Origin: Varanus komodoensis | Taxonomy: Eukaryota > Chordata > Lepidosauria > Squamata > Varanidae | NCBI RefSeq assembly: GCF_004798865.1 | Contig: NW_025336236.1 | Span: 1,496,865-1,560,864 of the forward strand | Direction: 5' to 3' | Length of the DNA: 64,000 nt | Shown: positions 36,306 to 48,461 of the stretch, in pieces | How positions within the stretch are numbered: the stretch's first letter is position 1 | How the letters are laid out: each line of letters begins with the position of its first letter | The notes under the pieces: model-generated | The model's database searches: none | Told to the model about the DNA's origin: nothing | What the model saw: the letters and a program-made list of their open reading frames with translations, nothing else | Translations under genes and position numbers: made by a program

Positions 36306-36309
36306 AAAT

Positions 36310-37392
36310 GCAGCTTGCTTGCAGCTTGCATATATTGCCCTCCAAGTGGAAGTTATGAGGAATTTATAGTGTGCTTTTTCTACCTGAGGACAGCACTGTA
36401 TTATTGCAGGTGATTTCAACATCCATGCTGTTGGATTGTATATTCAGACCACCATAGCTTCCTTTGGTTTTAAGCTTCTCTGTTTCTCTCCTATACATTC
36501 AGCTTGTGGGATGTTGGATCATGTTATTGTCTGAGTGTTAGCTCCCTTTTCTCCAACTAGATTTGAGTCAGTTTGACCATTTTCACAGGGGTTTCAAATC
36601 ATTCTGACTTCCCTACTTACTTCTTGTCATTCCTTTTTCTTTATCTGTTAATACTATTTCATGTTCTTTCTTCTTGACTTCCTTGACTCATTGAGTAAAT
36701 TTTTCTTTGTCAACTGGCAGTTTCCCTTTGATTTTCTTTGCTGAAGGAACATTCTTTTGAACTTTCCTCAATTACCACTGGAGAGAGTGGCCCCTCTCAG
36801 TTGGTTTCTTATTTACCTTCTCCACATCAGTGTTGATCCTGCTAGATCTTCCAATGACATTTGATACCACAAGATATAAAACGTCATTGCATAATTATGC
36901 TCCTGGCCTTTATGGTCTTCTGACTGCAATATTTAGCTTACCTTTTCTCTTTTGGGATGGTATGTTTCAGGTCAGGCCATCAGATCCATGGATAAGGCTG
37001 TATGTCACAGGTTGCAGAATTCCATTATCCCAGTTGGTCCCTCAGTTGTGGAAAGTCCAACAAGGTCTCTCAGTTGTGGAATTCTGCCCATTCCACAGCA
37101 GTTAATCAAGAGTTTGGAAGAGTTTAATAAGGGTTTGAAAACTTTTTCATTTGAGTAGAGAGAATTGGTTGATTATTTGAGGTAATATATGCTTACAATT
37201 TGTGAGTTTATATGGTTTTTCTGTAAGATTTATTCTTATATTAGTTAAGCTTTTATTAAATTGATTTAAGAAGCATTGTGTCACAGTAAAATTGTTATCA
37301 CAACTATTGTAGTCATGCAATATTTTAAATGGTTGCTTTACTGTATTTATGTGCAGCACTTTGGAATAAAGTGATATATAAATATAATTACA
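36310..37392 (+). mobile_element. L2-clade LINE with endonuclease and C-terminal parts
   Basis: The start carries the end of the apurinic endonuclease domain: 'YCPPSGSYEEF' (about 36336), then a decayed GDFNIH (CAGGTGATTTCAACATCCAT at 36408) and 'SACGMLDHVIV'. RT begins at about 36832 with ILLDLPMTFDT, the L2 'LLLDLSAAFDT' motif. The frame then jumps to 'VPQLWK..L', then LEEFNKGLKTFSF, the C-terminal LWN / FKKGLKTFLF block. The 3' UTR ends in GTGCAGCACTTTGGAATAAA near 37380. Most of RT is deleted. It is the only copy here that keeps endonuclease sequence. Confidence 0.7.
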
Positions 37393-37394
37393 TT

Positions 37395-38450
37395 AATTAG
37401 CTTTGATGTGACCTTTGAGATGTGCTTTTATAATACTTGGAACTACCTAGGAGTAATTCCCTCCCAATTTCCTAGAGTAGGAAGGGAAAATTAATCCTCA
37501 TCCACATACAGTGTCTTACTTTGTTTTCATTCCAGCTCTTCTTGCAAGCAAAATGTTGAAGTTGAAAGTGAGCAATCTCCAGTAGGTTCACAATTCAGTT
37601 AATGTCCCTCTCCAGCTTTATAAAATGGCACCTGGCCAGCAAGGAAGAAAGGACTGTGTTGCAATTACTGGAGGGAGGAGGGGAGAGAAGGAGTAGGTAC
37701 TTAAATTTGTTAGCCCCAAAATGTCAAGCATTTTCCTACAATGTGTGCAACTGAACTGTGCATTGATAATAGCTAATAAAAATGTTTTTCTGCTTCCTGT
37801 TAGCTGCAGATACAGAAATTAGTCAAGCTTTCCTTATTCAAATTAGACATAATCTCATTCTTTCTACCACCTGTTCCTGATACTTCACATGAGATTTATT
37901 GGATACTTTCTGAATGAGTGGCTTCCTTGCCACTTTCTGAGAACTGTATGAGACAAAGCAACTTCTCCCTTAGCGGAATCAAGCTACTCAACCTACATAC
38001 TTGTAAAAAACCACACAGTGAAGAGATGCAATGCCCACATGTTGGCTTCTTTTAACTGAGATGGAAGCCAGGTTAGGTTTGACATGCATAATGTTAGGAA
38101 GTTTAGTATATCTTATTGTTTGACATTGAAAATTTTAAATATTTCATGTGTAAAGGTTACAACCTGCACCCTATTTTAATCACCAGGATTAAAAGAATGG
38201 ATTGGATCCAGATTTAGGGGTGTGCAATGGGGCTGGTAGAAGTGGCTTTCTCACAAAAGAGACCATCCAGCACCCTGAAAATGCCACACAGAGCATTGGA
38301 AGACTGTAGTGGTTTGGGGTGTGTGAGGAGATCAGACAGAAGTTTTGTGAGTGAAGCCCTTTGTCAGTGGAAACAGATCTTCAATCCACACCAATGCACT
38401 TAGGATCAGATGGTGAGGCTGTGTCTGGAAGTTAATGTTCAGCACACAGT
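37395..38450. other. Unique DNA, no feature seen
   Basis: No gene is recognised. The phrase GGATTGGATCCAGATTTAGG at 38199-38218 recurs near 18493 as GGATTGGATCCAGACTTAG, which hints at an unnamed dispersed repeat. Confidence 0.4.
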
Positions 38451-38453
38451 GGT

Positions 38454-39490
38454 TTGTATTTATTTTATTTATGTATTTATTCATTACATTTTTATATTAC
38501 CCCATATCCCACAGGCTGTCTGGGTGGTGTACAATGTAAAATAATATAATAGGCAATAAAAGTTATATTAAAAAGTAAAACCATGAACAGACAACAGACA
38601 AGAATAACAAGACAACAACATTGTAGCTATAATAACAACCTTCTGATACAGCAGAAAATAATAAAAACCAAGAATTAAGACAGTCCTGTGTGAATAAACA
38701 ATTAAAATGACTAGAGAACGAAAAGGTTTTCACCTGGTACCAAAGGGTTAACAAAGATGGTACCAGGCATACTTCTATGGAGAGCGTGCCTCAGAGGTGA
38801 GGTGCCACTACTGAAAAGGCTCTTTCCCTAATTGTTACCTCCATCACTTCTACAGGAGGGGGTTCCTTGAGAAGAACCTCAGCAGATGATCTGAAAGAAT
38901 GGTTCGGAACACAAGAGATAAGACATTCCTTCAGATAACCTGGCCCCAAGCCCTTTAGGATTATAGCAAGCACTTTGAATTGGACCCAGACTTCAACTGG
39001 CAGCCAGTGCAACTGATCCTGAAGGTCAGTTCTTGTCAGTAGCCATGCTGCCCTGTTGTGAATTAACTGGGGTTTCCAGACCATTTTCAAAGGCAGCCCC
39101 ATGTACAGCAAGTTATAACAGCCCCAATGAGAGGTTACCAGGACAGGGAAGCCTCAGCCAGGCTCCACCTGTCCAGACAGGAATGTAGTTGATAAATCAG
39201 CCCAAGCCTAAGGTGCTCCATGCCACTGAGCCCCCTTGTGACTCCAGTGACAGTTCAGGGTCTAGCAGCACCCCAGACTATGAACCTTGTCCTTTTGCAA
39301 GAGTGCAACCAGCTCAGCAGTTATAGGTGGCCTATAAATACATGAACAAACAAACAAACCCCACCCAGAACAGGTTGAAATTCTCCCAACTGGACCAGCA
39401 ATCCTCTCACCAACAGCACCTCTGTCTCGTCTGGACTCTCAGTTTATTGACCCTCATCCAGTCCGTTACTGAGCTTGTGTTGGGTGATAT
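38454..39490 (-). mobile_element. L2-clade LINE 3' half, minus strand
   Basis: The left edge is the reverse 3' tail (TTTATATTACCCCATATCCC, then GTCTGGGTGGTGTACAATG) with a long A-rich 3' UTR. From 38790 the minus frame reads '..RAFSVVAPHL' and upstream 'GPGYLKECLISCV' and 'QLHWLPVEVWVQFKVLAIIL', classic L2 ORF2 thumb and C-terminus. Further right are the reverse of the 'LTSLDPDKTE'-side phrases (CTCAGTTTATTGACCCTCAT). A short A-rich insertion (ACAAACAAACAAAC) interrupts near 39330-39360. This is the longest uninterrupted L2 stretch in the window. Confidence 0.8.
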
Positions 39491-39494
39491 TCAC

Positions 39495-41760
39495 TTACAT
39501 GGGACTATTATGGTAGTTTTCATTGCCATCACTAAGGTTGTTTACTCCTATTTCTAACATACCAGATTTAACTCAGTTCAGCCATATTAAAATGGTGGCA
39601 AGGCTATAGGATGCTGGAACTAAATGGAGGTTAGTATGCATCAGGTGAGTAGTAGGCATAGAAAAACAAGAAAAAGAAACATGTGGACTGGAATATGTGA
39701 ATCTTGTGTGTAGGTTCAAAGGCTTTAAACAGAGAGCTGAACTGTACAGATTCTTTTCTTGCTTAAAAACACAGCAGAAATGGTTTAATTTTCATGATTG
39801 TGAAAGATTATTCTGCAGTTACTAATAAGAACCCCCCTTCACAAGATAAATAGAACTTTTTCTTTTTTCTTTTTTTCTTTTAAAATGTATTTGGGTTGGT
39901 GGTTTGGGATTAAGAACCCCTCTCAGCCATGTGGGACCAGAGTGTATTATTAGCACTGGGTCTTGAAGCTTCATTCTTCTTTGGCTAAAATGCAGTTTTC
40001 TCTGCCACAGGAGACACTTCTTTGGCCTGGATTCATGAATGCTTATAATAATATTGGTTTTCCTTGCATACACAAATATTATTTATGGAACAGAAGTGAA
40101 AAGGTTGGTCTACAACTCATGAGGAAAATAACAAAAAATAAATTAGTTTTTAAAATGAAGTTTATATTGACTCAGTTGCTACTTTTTCTGTCTCTTTAAT
40201 CCACTTCCACCTTCAGGTATATAATTAGTACCCAGTACAATGCTCTAACTACCACCCCTCACTGGCTCTGACCAGTCTGTGTTGGAAGCTCTTATTCAAC
40301 ACATGGACTGATTGCATCGCACCACAATCAGGTTTTATTGTTGTTGCTGTCTGTTTTAATATTTGTAATAGGATGCTAACCTTCTGATCATTAAATTCTA
40401 CACATAGACAAATGGTGATAGCATTCAAATGATGGTTTGGGTAATAATAGCTGAAAAAAGCCAATCTCTTGCTTTCTCTCAGCTTGCAGCACCACTTGCA
40501 GACTTTACCTGAACCAAAATAGCAGATGTCTCCCTCTTGATGATATTGACCCATGTCCAGTTTTACATCAATATAAACCAAATAGCATCTGCCACTGCCA
40601 TCTTGAGCTGGCTGGCCCTTAAAGGAACGCCCTGCTCACCCACCCACCCACACATGTGTGTGTGGCAGAAAGAATGCTTCACCCTGCCATTTCCCAGTCA
40701 GCCACCACAGTGGCATTCAAGGAAGCCTCGGGCTTTTAGATTGAGCTGGCTGGTCATGAAAGAAGAAACAGGAAGGAGGAGAATGATGATATGGCAGCAG
40801 TAGAAGCGTGTTTATCTTTTCATAAATGCATGCTGTAGGAGAAATGCACACACTAAAAAGGTGTTCCCATTGATCAGGGAGATGTGAACTTAATATGGAA
40901 AAAATTCTCACAGCACAGGATGAGATTGGAAAAATAAGATAGCAAGATGAATGAACACATGTGTGCCAAGGTAGCCAAAACAATTTGCTTGCGATTTAAG
41001 TCATCTTGGCCTCAGCTACATCTGACCAAGCATTGGCTAGGACAGCGCCAGAGGAGATAGTCGCAAAGTCACCATGCTGATGGCTGGGGTAGTTTACAAA
41101 GAGAGATGTGATTCCAGCACTTTGGAAACTCATCCCTCATTTTTGAGAGAATGTTGGAAAGAGAGACCCTGACCGCAGTTTGTAACTTGTACAGAATATG
41201 TTGTGATTTTCTCCCTCAGTTGCTACAAAGACACCAGTGAATGGCAGTACCGGTGACAGGACTATCAGTTCCATATTTCAGGATGGTCATGGCAATTTTC
41301 ACACCTCCACCGTTTTCAGGTTAACATGTATTTTATATCTTCTCTTGCCATGTCTGGATGCCTCAACAATGCTCTGGCATATTACCAGATTAAAATAGAC
41401 TTTAAGAAACAAGCTGTAACCAAAATCCTCAAACATAAAATAGCAACTTTTTCCTACACTAGGAAAAGCCTATTTTGAGGAAGACTGTGGTATTTATTGT
41501 AACACTATTTTCTGATGTAAAAGCAAGATAATATGTAATGAAACACCTTGCCTAGGAAGGGACAGGTTATTATCATAGCAGCGATGAATAGTTTAACACC
41601 TGACTTGCTATTTTAAACTATGAGAAAAGGCAGATCATCCTCTCTAAATTGAAAGAGATGAAGATCGTATCCTGCATTGTTGAACTTTCTCATGATGAAT
41701 ATGTAAACTAGCCTGACCACACCTCTTCCAACAATACTGACTAATATTACAGGACATTAC
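39495..41760. other. Unique DNA, no gene recognised
   Basis: Only short simple repeats are seen: ACCCACCCACCCAC next to ATGTGTGTGTG at about 40638-40664, and a T/C-rich run at 39858-39880. Confidence 0.45.
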
Positions 41761-41764
41761 AAAG

Positions 41765-42183
41765 GAATGGGTCCTGGTTACCTGAAGGAGCGCTTACGTC
41801 CATATACGCCCGCCCGCCCCCTGAGATCTGCGGGAGAGGCCCTTCTCCGGGAACCCTCCCTGAAGGAAATTAGGAGGGTAGGTACTCGGAGGAGGGCTTT
41901 CTCTGCGGTGGCGCCCAATCTATGGAATGCTCTCCCCAGAGAGGTCTGCCTGGTGCCGTCGTTATTTGCTTTTCGGCGCCAGGGAAAGACCTTTTTATTT
42001 AAACGTCATTTTAATTGTTAATATTATTTGCTTATTTTATCTGGCCAGGGCGACTTATTTTATATTGTTAATTTGTTTTATATTTTGAATGTATTATATT
42101 TTAATTTATGTTGTGAGCCGCCCCGAGGCTTCGGCGAATGGGGTGGCATAGAAATGTTTTAAATAAATAAATAAATAAATAAA
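41765..42183 (+). mobile_element. L2-clade LINE 3' end, the youngest-looking L2 here
   Basis: The frame 41767-42021 (84 codons, no break, correct stop) reads MGPGYLKERLRPYTPARPLR at its start, then RRAFSAVAPNLWNALPREV, then FKRHFNC at the end: the whole C-terminus of an L2 ORF2. The DNA is GC-rich and keeps many CpGs, unlike the older copies. The 3' UTR ends in GTGAGCCGCCCCGAGGCTTC, then GGGGTGGCATAGAAATG, then (AAAT)n. It is 5'-truncated, so it cannot move itself. No target duplication could be fixed. Confidence 0.85.
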
Positions 42184-42184
42184 T
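42161..42184. repeat. (AAAT)n at L2 3' end
   Basis: Five to six AAAT units at the end of the L2 copy. A typical short-repeat LINE terminus. Confidence 0.9.
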
Positions 42185-42189
42185 ACTAG

Positions 42190-44380
42190 GGATTTAGTTG
42201 AAGAAACAGTAGTTCTCTAAAAGTTTAAAATGCTTGGCTTACCGCTTTATATAAGCTAGACTAAGAAGGTGGTGTAGTTTCAGGTATCAAACAAAACAAT
42301 CAGTGTGTTTCTTGGTTTCTTTAGCAGTCTTGCTGTATTCTTATGCGCCTGCCTGTTTTCTTGCCCATATTTTAACATTATTTCAAAATAAGTTAATCCC
42401 ATGAGTGGAAAAGATCCCAGGGTGAAAGATAGCCAAAACAGAAAGGCTATCTTCAGGCCAAAGCATGTCTGCAACAGCGGTAGCATACGAGAAAGCCAAT
42501 AGTGCTGGGGATGATGCCAGCATGTCAGAACGTGGAGTTTGCCAAAGAGGCAGATGTATTCACTCAGAGAAAAGCTTCCCCAATTTGTCATTTGGGACCT
42601 GTAAACTTTATCCAAGGATAAAACAAAATGTTATGTGAGGAATGTTCATGAGGCTAATTCATATAGATCCATTGATGATATGGTCCCTATGGTTGGCCGT
42701 GAGATAATGGAGAACCTTTTCTAGTGCAATGGGAAAATACTGGGCTTACAATCCCAACTTTTACATCAGCACCTTTGGGAACAGTTTATTGAACCATGAG
42801 TGAAACATGGATTGAGCAGAGTAGAAGCTTTAAAGAAATGTTATGTAATATACAATTTGGTTTGGTTTTAATTTACATACAATGCCCATATGGAATCAAT
42901 GCTGTGAATTATGGTTTCATTATTATAACCTGCTTCTCTAACAGTTAAAGCAATAAGCCAGACTGGGTCTGGCTATGAGGTTTATATCTTGTGGTTGGCA
43001 TTCTTCACAGCAACACCCAACTTTAGGAGACCATTTCTGAACATTGGAAATAGATATAGTGAAAATGCAGGGCACAGAATAGCCAACATATATACTGCAA
43101 ATTTACATTAGAGATTTTAGTAGATAATACAAACAAATCTAGCTCAGAGTTCAGTAACACAATCCTCCTGTAGCTGCACCCTAATTCAAAAAGTTTATTT
43201 TATCTTATTTTTATTTTAGCACTGCACAGCCAAAAGGGTTTGGAACTTAATTCAGTAGGGGATTCATGTAATGGTAAGAATACTGGGTTGGGTCAATATT
43301 CAGCCTGTGGAACATCAGAATAAATGAGAATTTATCTCTGTCTATTTTCTCAGAGCAAGCAGGGGTGGGGAGAGGGGAATGAATCTCTCTGATTCAGCTA
43401 CTATTGGAAAACCTTGAATGTCACGACTCTTTTTAAGGCAGCTGACGGCTCCCCATGATGTACTAGCAAAAGGTGTTGCTCAACCTGATATATCAATCAA
43501 AGAAAATGGCATAGAAATGCCCTGTTTGGCGTAGTTTCATTTATGGGCAAAGATCCCCTGTCAATTAGATCCTTAGGAAGTATCTCATTGCAGCCTTTCT
43601 TTCAGGCTGGGAGCCTTGCTGATAACAACATCTTTAATGTCCATCTTTTGTTACCTCTTATGTTCTGTTCTACTCCTTCATGTCTGGGACTTTGCTCCAC
43701 CTGAATGGTAAGAAACACTTTTCGCCTGGATTTACTCTTATTTCACCTGAATTTTTTGTTTGATTTGTGAATACTTAAGAACCAGCATGAAGAGTATTGT
43801 TATCCTTTTCATAGACTCTGAATTTTTGTTTGCTATAGACTGGTTATCTTTATGTTTGATTCTGTGATAGCTAGCACTAATCATGGCTTTTGGATTTTTC
43901 TATGCTTCGACCAACATAACATAAAGATACTAAAGTGGTACTCTTGAACCTATGTTTTGTCTGTTGGATTTGTTAGGCCTTTAGCCATATAAAACAGAGG
44001 AAGCAATAAAGATTAAGTTTGACTGAATCTTTATATGTGTATTTACTTATGCTTTCTTCTAGAAGCTTCATCTTTTGTTGCCTGGGATGATTTATACCAA
44101 GAATTGTTGGAGACCCTTGCCCCCTATTTGGAATCATGGCAATTACACCAGGGAAACTAAGTTGCATTGAGATGGTTATAGTTAATGGCTTTTGAATGTT
44201 TTTGAATTAAATATTGAATTTATAACTAATTGATATTAGCTGAATGATTTCGGGAGAATTCCATCAATTAAGCTTTTTCTGTGAGAGTTAAGCAAGTGAT
44301 CCTAGGAAAACAATTCAAATAAAACTAAATATAAAAGGCCTTAGTAGAAACTAATGAGGCTCCAGAGCAGGTTTTGAGTA
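42190..44380. other. Unique DNA, no feature seen
   Basis: No gene or clear repeat is recognised. Confidence 0.45.
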
Positions 44381-44384
44381 GACC

Positions 44385-46436
44385 TAAAAACGAAAAGGAC
44401 ATGTATAGAAGTAGAAGGAAGGCCAGGCTACCACAGAAGAGTACAGACAGGTAGCACAGAAATGCAGAATGAAATCAGGCAGGCTAAAGCTGAGAATGAG
44501 ATCAAGGTAGCAAGGAAGGCTCAAAGCAAAAAGAAAAAGGGAGGAAAACTTTTTTTCAGGTATGTGCACCATAAGACAGAGAAAAGAAGTGGTGGTTCAA
44601 CTTCCCAACCAGGGGGGCAAATTAATAAGGCAGAAGTGCTCAGTTCTTAATTTGACTCATTCTTCTCACAAAATTCTATGCCCCCTCCCTTACTGCAAAA
44701 AAGAAGTACAAAATGAAGGGACAGGAATGAAGTTTAAGGTTCATCACCAAATAGTCAAAAAGCACCTAATTTAAGTGAATGAGTTCAAATCTCTGGTGCC
44801 TGATGAACAGCATCTAAGAGGAACTCGCAGAACCACTGTCTATTATTTTTGAGAAATCACGGAGGAGAAGTGAAGTGCCAGATAATTGGAAGAAGGATGA
44901 TGTTGTCCCTATCTTCAAAAAGGGGCAAAGGAAGGATTCTGGGATCGACAGATCAGTTAGCCTGACATTAATCCCTGGAAAAATTCTGAAGCAGATATTA
45001 AATAAGTCAGTCTGTAAGACAAGGAAGACAATGGAATAACTGAAGACAAAGCAGCAGTGACTAAATTCCAACACTTATTTATCAAGAACAAATCTTGCCA
45101 AAGTAATTTGATCTCAGTTTTTGGTCCAATAACCTATGTCTTAGACTGTGAGAATGCTGGGAACATAATATATTTTGACTTCGGTAAAGCTTTTGATAAA
45201 AGTGCCCCATGACATTTTGATCAGCAGACTAGCTAAAAGTGGTCATTGAGTGGATCCACAGCTGGCTACAAAATAAGACTCAGAGAGAGATCCCTGTCAT
45301 ACTTTTCAAACAAGGGAGCAGTAAGGAGTGGGGTACCAGAGGGCTCAGTCCTGGGATCAGAGCTTTTAAATATTTTTATTAGTGACTTGAATAGGGAGAT
45401 GCAGGGAATGCAGATCAAAGTTGCAGTTGACACAGAACTGGGTGAGATAGTGAATACTGTGCAAGACAGATGCAAAATGCAGAGGGATCCTGATAGGCTG
45501 GACAGGCACTGAGCTGCAAGTAACAGAATGAAATTCCACAGGGACAAATGCCAAATACTGTATTCAGCAAAACAGAACCAAGGGAAAGCCACTGTAGTGT
45601 CGTGGCTAGAATGTGGGACTGGGGATCTGGGAGCTGCAGGTTCTAGCCCTCACTCAGCCATGAAGTCACTGGAGGACACTGGGCCAGTCACTCATTCTCA
45701 GCCTAAGCAACCTTGCAAGGTTGTTGTTGAGTTACTTGAAAGGAAAAAATGGCTGGGCAGATACTTGGCTCAACAATACTACAAGTAAGAATCATCTTGG
45801 AATTGTTGTCAATCCCAAGCTGAATATGAGACATAAATGTGATGTGGCTTCCAAAAAAGCAAATGTTATTTTTGGTGGCATTAATAAAACTTCCAAATGA
45901 TGTGAAGTACTGATTCCTCTACTAGTTAGGCTCCGTCCTGAATATTGTGTCCAGTTCTGGGCACCAGACTTCAAGAAGGGTGTAGTCAAGCTGGAGGGTG
46001 TCAAGAGAGAAGTGTCAAAAATTATCCAGAGTTTGGAAACAAGGGCCTATGAAGACAGATTGAAACTGGTTATGTTTGCCTAGAGAAGGAGAAATAAGAC
46101 TGAGGGGAAATGTGATAGTGCTTTTCAAATACTTGAAAAGCTGTCCCAGAGGAGGGCCAGGATCTCTTCTCAACATGTCAAAGCACAGGATGTGGAGTAA
46201 TAGGCTCAAGCCAGATTCTGGCTGGACATCAGGAAAAACCTCTTGACTGTTAGATCAGTACAGCAATGGAACCAATTATACAGGGAGGTTGTGGGCTGTC
46301 CCACACTGGAGGCATTCAGGGTGCAGCAAGACAGTCACCTATGGCAGATGCTTTAACTTGGGGGTCCTGCAATGAGCAGGGGGTTGGACTTGATGGCCTT
46401 ATAGGTCTTTCCCAACTTTACTATTCTATGATTCAC
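44385..46436 (+). mobile_element. CR1-clade LINE, about 2 kb, with nested SINE
   Basis: This is the longest LINE in the window. At about 44822-45005 it reads ELAEPLSIIFEKS, then EVPDNWKKDDVVPIFKKG, then SLTLIPGKILKQIL, which are the signature CR1 reverse-transcriptase N-terminal motifs. Then come FDFGKAFDKVPHDILISRLA (about 45180), 'GVPEGSVLGSELLNIFISDL' with a decayed ADDTKL, 'DPDRLDRH' and 'MKFHRDKCQILYSA'. After the nested SINE it resumes with a 'KLNMRHKCDVASKKAN' stretch, YCVQFWAPDFKKG (about 45945), and the CR1 3' UTR ending GTTGGACTTGATGGCCTTAT, then CCAACTTTACTATTCTATGATTC. Many breaks show it is inactive and old. Confidence 0.85.
45590..45785 (+). mobile_element. tRNA-derived SINE nested in the CR1
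   Basis: The head has a decayed A box TAGTGTCGTGG and B box GGTTCTAGCCC. The body has CACTCAGCCATGAAG, GGGCCAGTCACTCATTCTCAG and GCAAGGTTGTTGTTGAG, in the same order as the SINE at 23657. The tail is shortened. The CR1 reads on at both sides, so the SINE arrived later. Confidence 0.75.
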
Positions 46437-46439
46437 AGC

Positions 46440-47600
46440 TTTTCTGTTGTTTTGTGCTAGCTTGCCTGGGCTTTTTTGTACCAAAAGAGGGTGCAGAATA
46501 CCCACTGCTGCCTGTGGAGAGATCCTGAAAGTCAATATTGTTCTCAGATTTCCTCCGGTTGTCCATTCCTACTAATGGGCAAAAGGAAGAACTGGAGTTC
46601 TACAATACTCAGCATTGCCTAGTTAAGCATGCTTGTTGTAACCTAGTGGAAGTTGCAGGATGGTTTTTCTGTTAACCATGGATAGGACTGCACCTTTAGA
46701 CTGAAAATCTATGCATATTTACTTAGTAATAAGACCCAAAGAACTTAACATGGATCATTTCTGAGTAAACATGAATATGGATGTGCATGGTAGCATCATA
46801 GTGAGAAGAATTCATTAACAATGTTTCCAAAATTTGGTCTCCAGTATTATAAAACTGGAGTGGCTCATAACACCTTTATTTGTTAAACTTTTAGCTGCTC
46901 ATGTATTGATCCTGTCAAAAGTGTGATGTCATTCATGAATTCAGTGTCACCAACTAAAAGTTAATGCAAGTTAAACAGCTTTATTGCTTCCCTTTTAAAA
47001 GGGGTCTCAAGACTGAAAGAAACAATAGCATCCTCACCTCTGCAAATATACATGCTCTGCAGACTGCACATGGCCACTTTTGCAAATTACCGGAAGTGTA
47101 AAGGTATATTTTGTATCCATGAACTCCCAATTCCATGTTCCTTTGTGTCTCGTAATGCACCATACCAGAGCTCATGCACTTCCCCACTTATTAAGGCAAT
47201 GGGTGTGTCCCAGCTTCATGTGGAGCTTATCTATTTTCTCATTACACCTAGTTACACACTTCTTTTCACTGGTGGAAACATGTGGTGGGAGACAGAAGTG
47301 CAAGGCATGTTGTAGCGGAGCCCTGTGTCCACAGGTCTGAAGCATCAATATGTTTTGCTTAGTAGTGATGCTAGCTGCATATGCCAACCCCCTGAGGCTT
47401 CCATTTTACCTCCTGAGGCTTCTGTTCTACCTCTGAGCTTAGCTGCAGTTCTCACAGTAGCTGGAGGTGGTAGATAATTTTCTCAGCAATAATATGTTCA
47501 TGCAAATTATGCCTATTATATTTTGGGGGGAATACTTCTTGAATGGCTAATTAAGACTGATTCATTTTAGAAAGTATTTGCTACCAAGCAGAAGAAAACT
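46440..47600. other. Mostly unique DNA
   Basis: No gene is recognised. Contains a palindromic repeat at 46683-46800. Confidence 0.4.
46683..46800 (+). mobile_element. Short palindromic repeat, TTACTTCTGAGTAAACAT family
   Basis: GGACTGCACCTTTAGACTGA, then CTATGCATATTTACTTAG, then CATTTCTGAGTAAACATGAA, then GGATGTGCATGGTAG: both arms of the palindrome, decayed. Same family as 12632-12714. Confidence 0.45.
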
Positions 47601-47601
47601 G

Positions 47602-47654
47602 CTAACCCAAACCTGAACCCAAACCCGAAACCTAACCCTAACCTGAACCCTAGC
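47602..47654. repeat. Degenerate telomere-like hexamer array
   Basis: Read in steps of six: CTAACC CAAACC TGAACC CAAACC CGAAAC CTAACC CTAACC TGAACC CTAG. Three units are perfect CTAACC (the vertebrate telomere repeat on the C-strand) and the others differ at one to two positions while keeping the six-base phase. This fits a short interstitial telomeric sequence. Confidence 0.6.
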
Positions 47655-47874
47655 TGCATTGTTGAGAAGATCAACACTGCTGCCTGGATTTTTGGGCATT
47701 TCTTGGTGGTCTAACCATAGGACTATCAACATGGGTGCCTGTACTTCAAAAAGTATCATTACACCACCACTAACTTGAACTATGCCACAGTAAATTTGTT
47801 AGCTTTTAATGTGCCTATATTATCTACCTACGTTGCCTAGCCATCCCCTCACATTCTTTTTCTAGACTAAATCT

Positions 47875-48095
47875 TAAAACAACCATGTAAAGAAAGTCAA
47901 GACTATCCACTATATTGTACACGGTGAGAGGGGGAAAATGTGCCTAGAGAGTCCTGCAGGACTATTAATTAATACAAGTTAAACAAATAAATAAAATGTA
48001 GGCTGAGAATGGGTGACTAGCCGAAAGCCACCTATAAAATACATGGCAGCTGTGAGACTGAAACTGATGGCTTTCTGATTGTTAAATCAAACCTA
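47875..48095 (-). mobile_element. tRNA-derived SINE relic
   Basis: AACAACCATGTAAAGAAAG, then GGCTGAGAATGGGTGACTAG, then CGAAAGCCACC and ACATGGCAGCTGTGAGACTG appear in the order of a minus-strand SINE of the 58640 type. About 60 extra bases sit in the middle. Strongly decayed. Confidence 0.4.
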
Positions 48096-48139
48096 TGCAC
48101 ACCTATGCAGAAGTAGGTGCATTCATATTATCAAAAATA

Positions 48140-48141
<2 letters not shown>

Positions 48142-48173
<32 letters not shown>
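48142..48173. repeat. (GT)n microsatellite
   Basis: About 16 uninterrupted GT units. Confidence 0.95.
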
Positions 48174-48175
<2 letters not shown>

Positions 48176-48461
48176 CTCCTTATTATCCTGGAGACATCAA
48201 CTTCACCTGGTTGTGGAAGCTCATGCGGTGTCTTAAGAATTTCTCTCTTCTCCAGGCTTTAGAAAAGAGCCCCAATATTTAATGTAGGGATGTTCAAGTG
48301 AAAAGATAAGCAAGTAGATCAAGCATATTAAACAACTTCCTTTAGTGCCTTGTGCTGTATACCAGCATAAGGAAGCAGAAGATACTGGTAGCATCTGCCT
48401 GGAGTTACTTGTGAGAGTAAATGAATGCTGTTGGTTCCTTGGAGCTCATATTTATCTGTTT

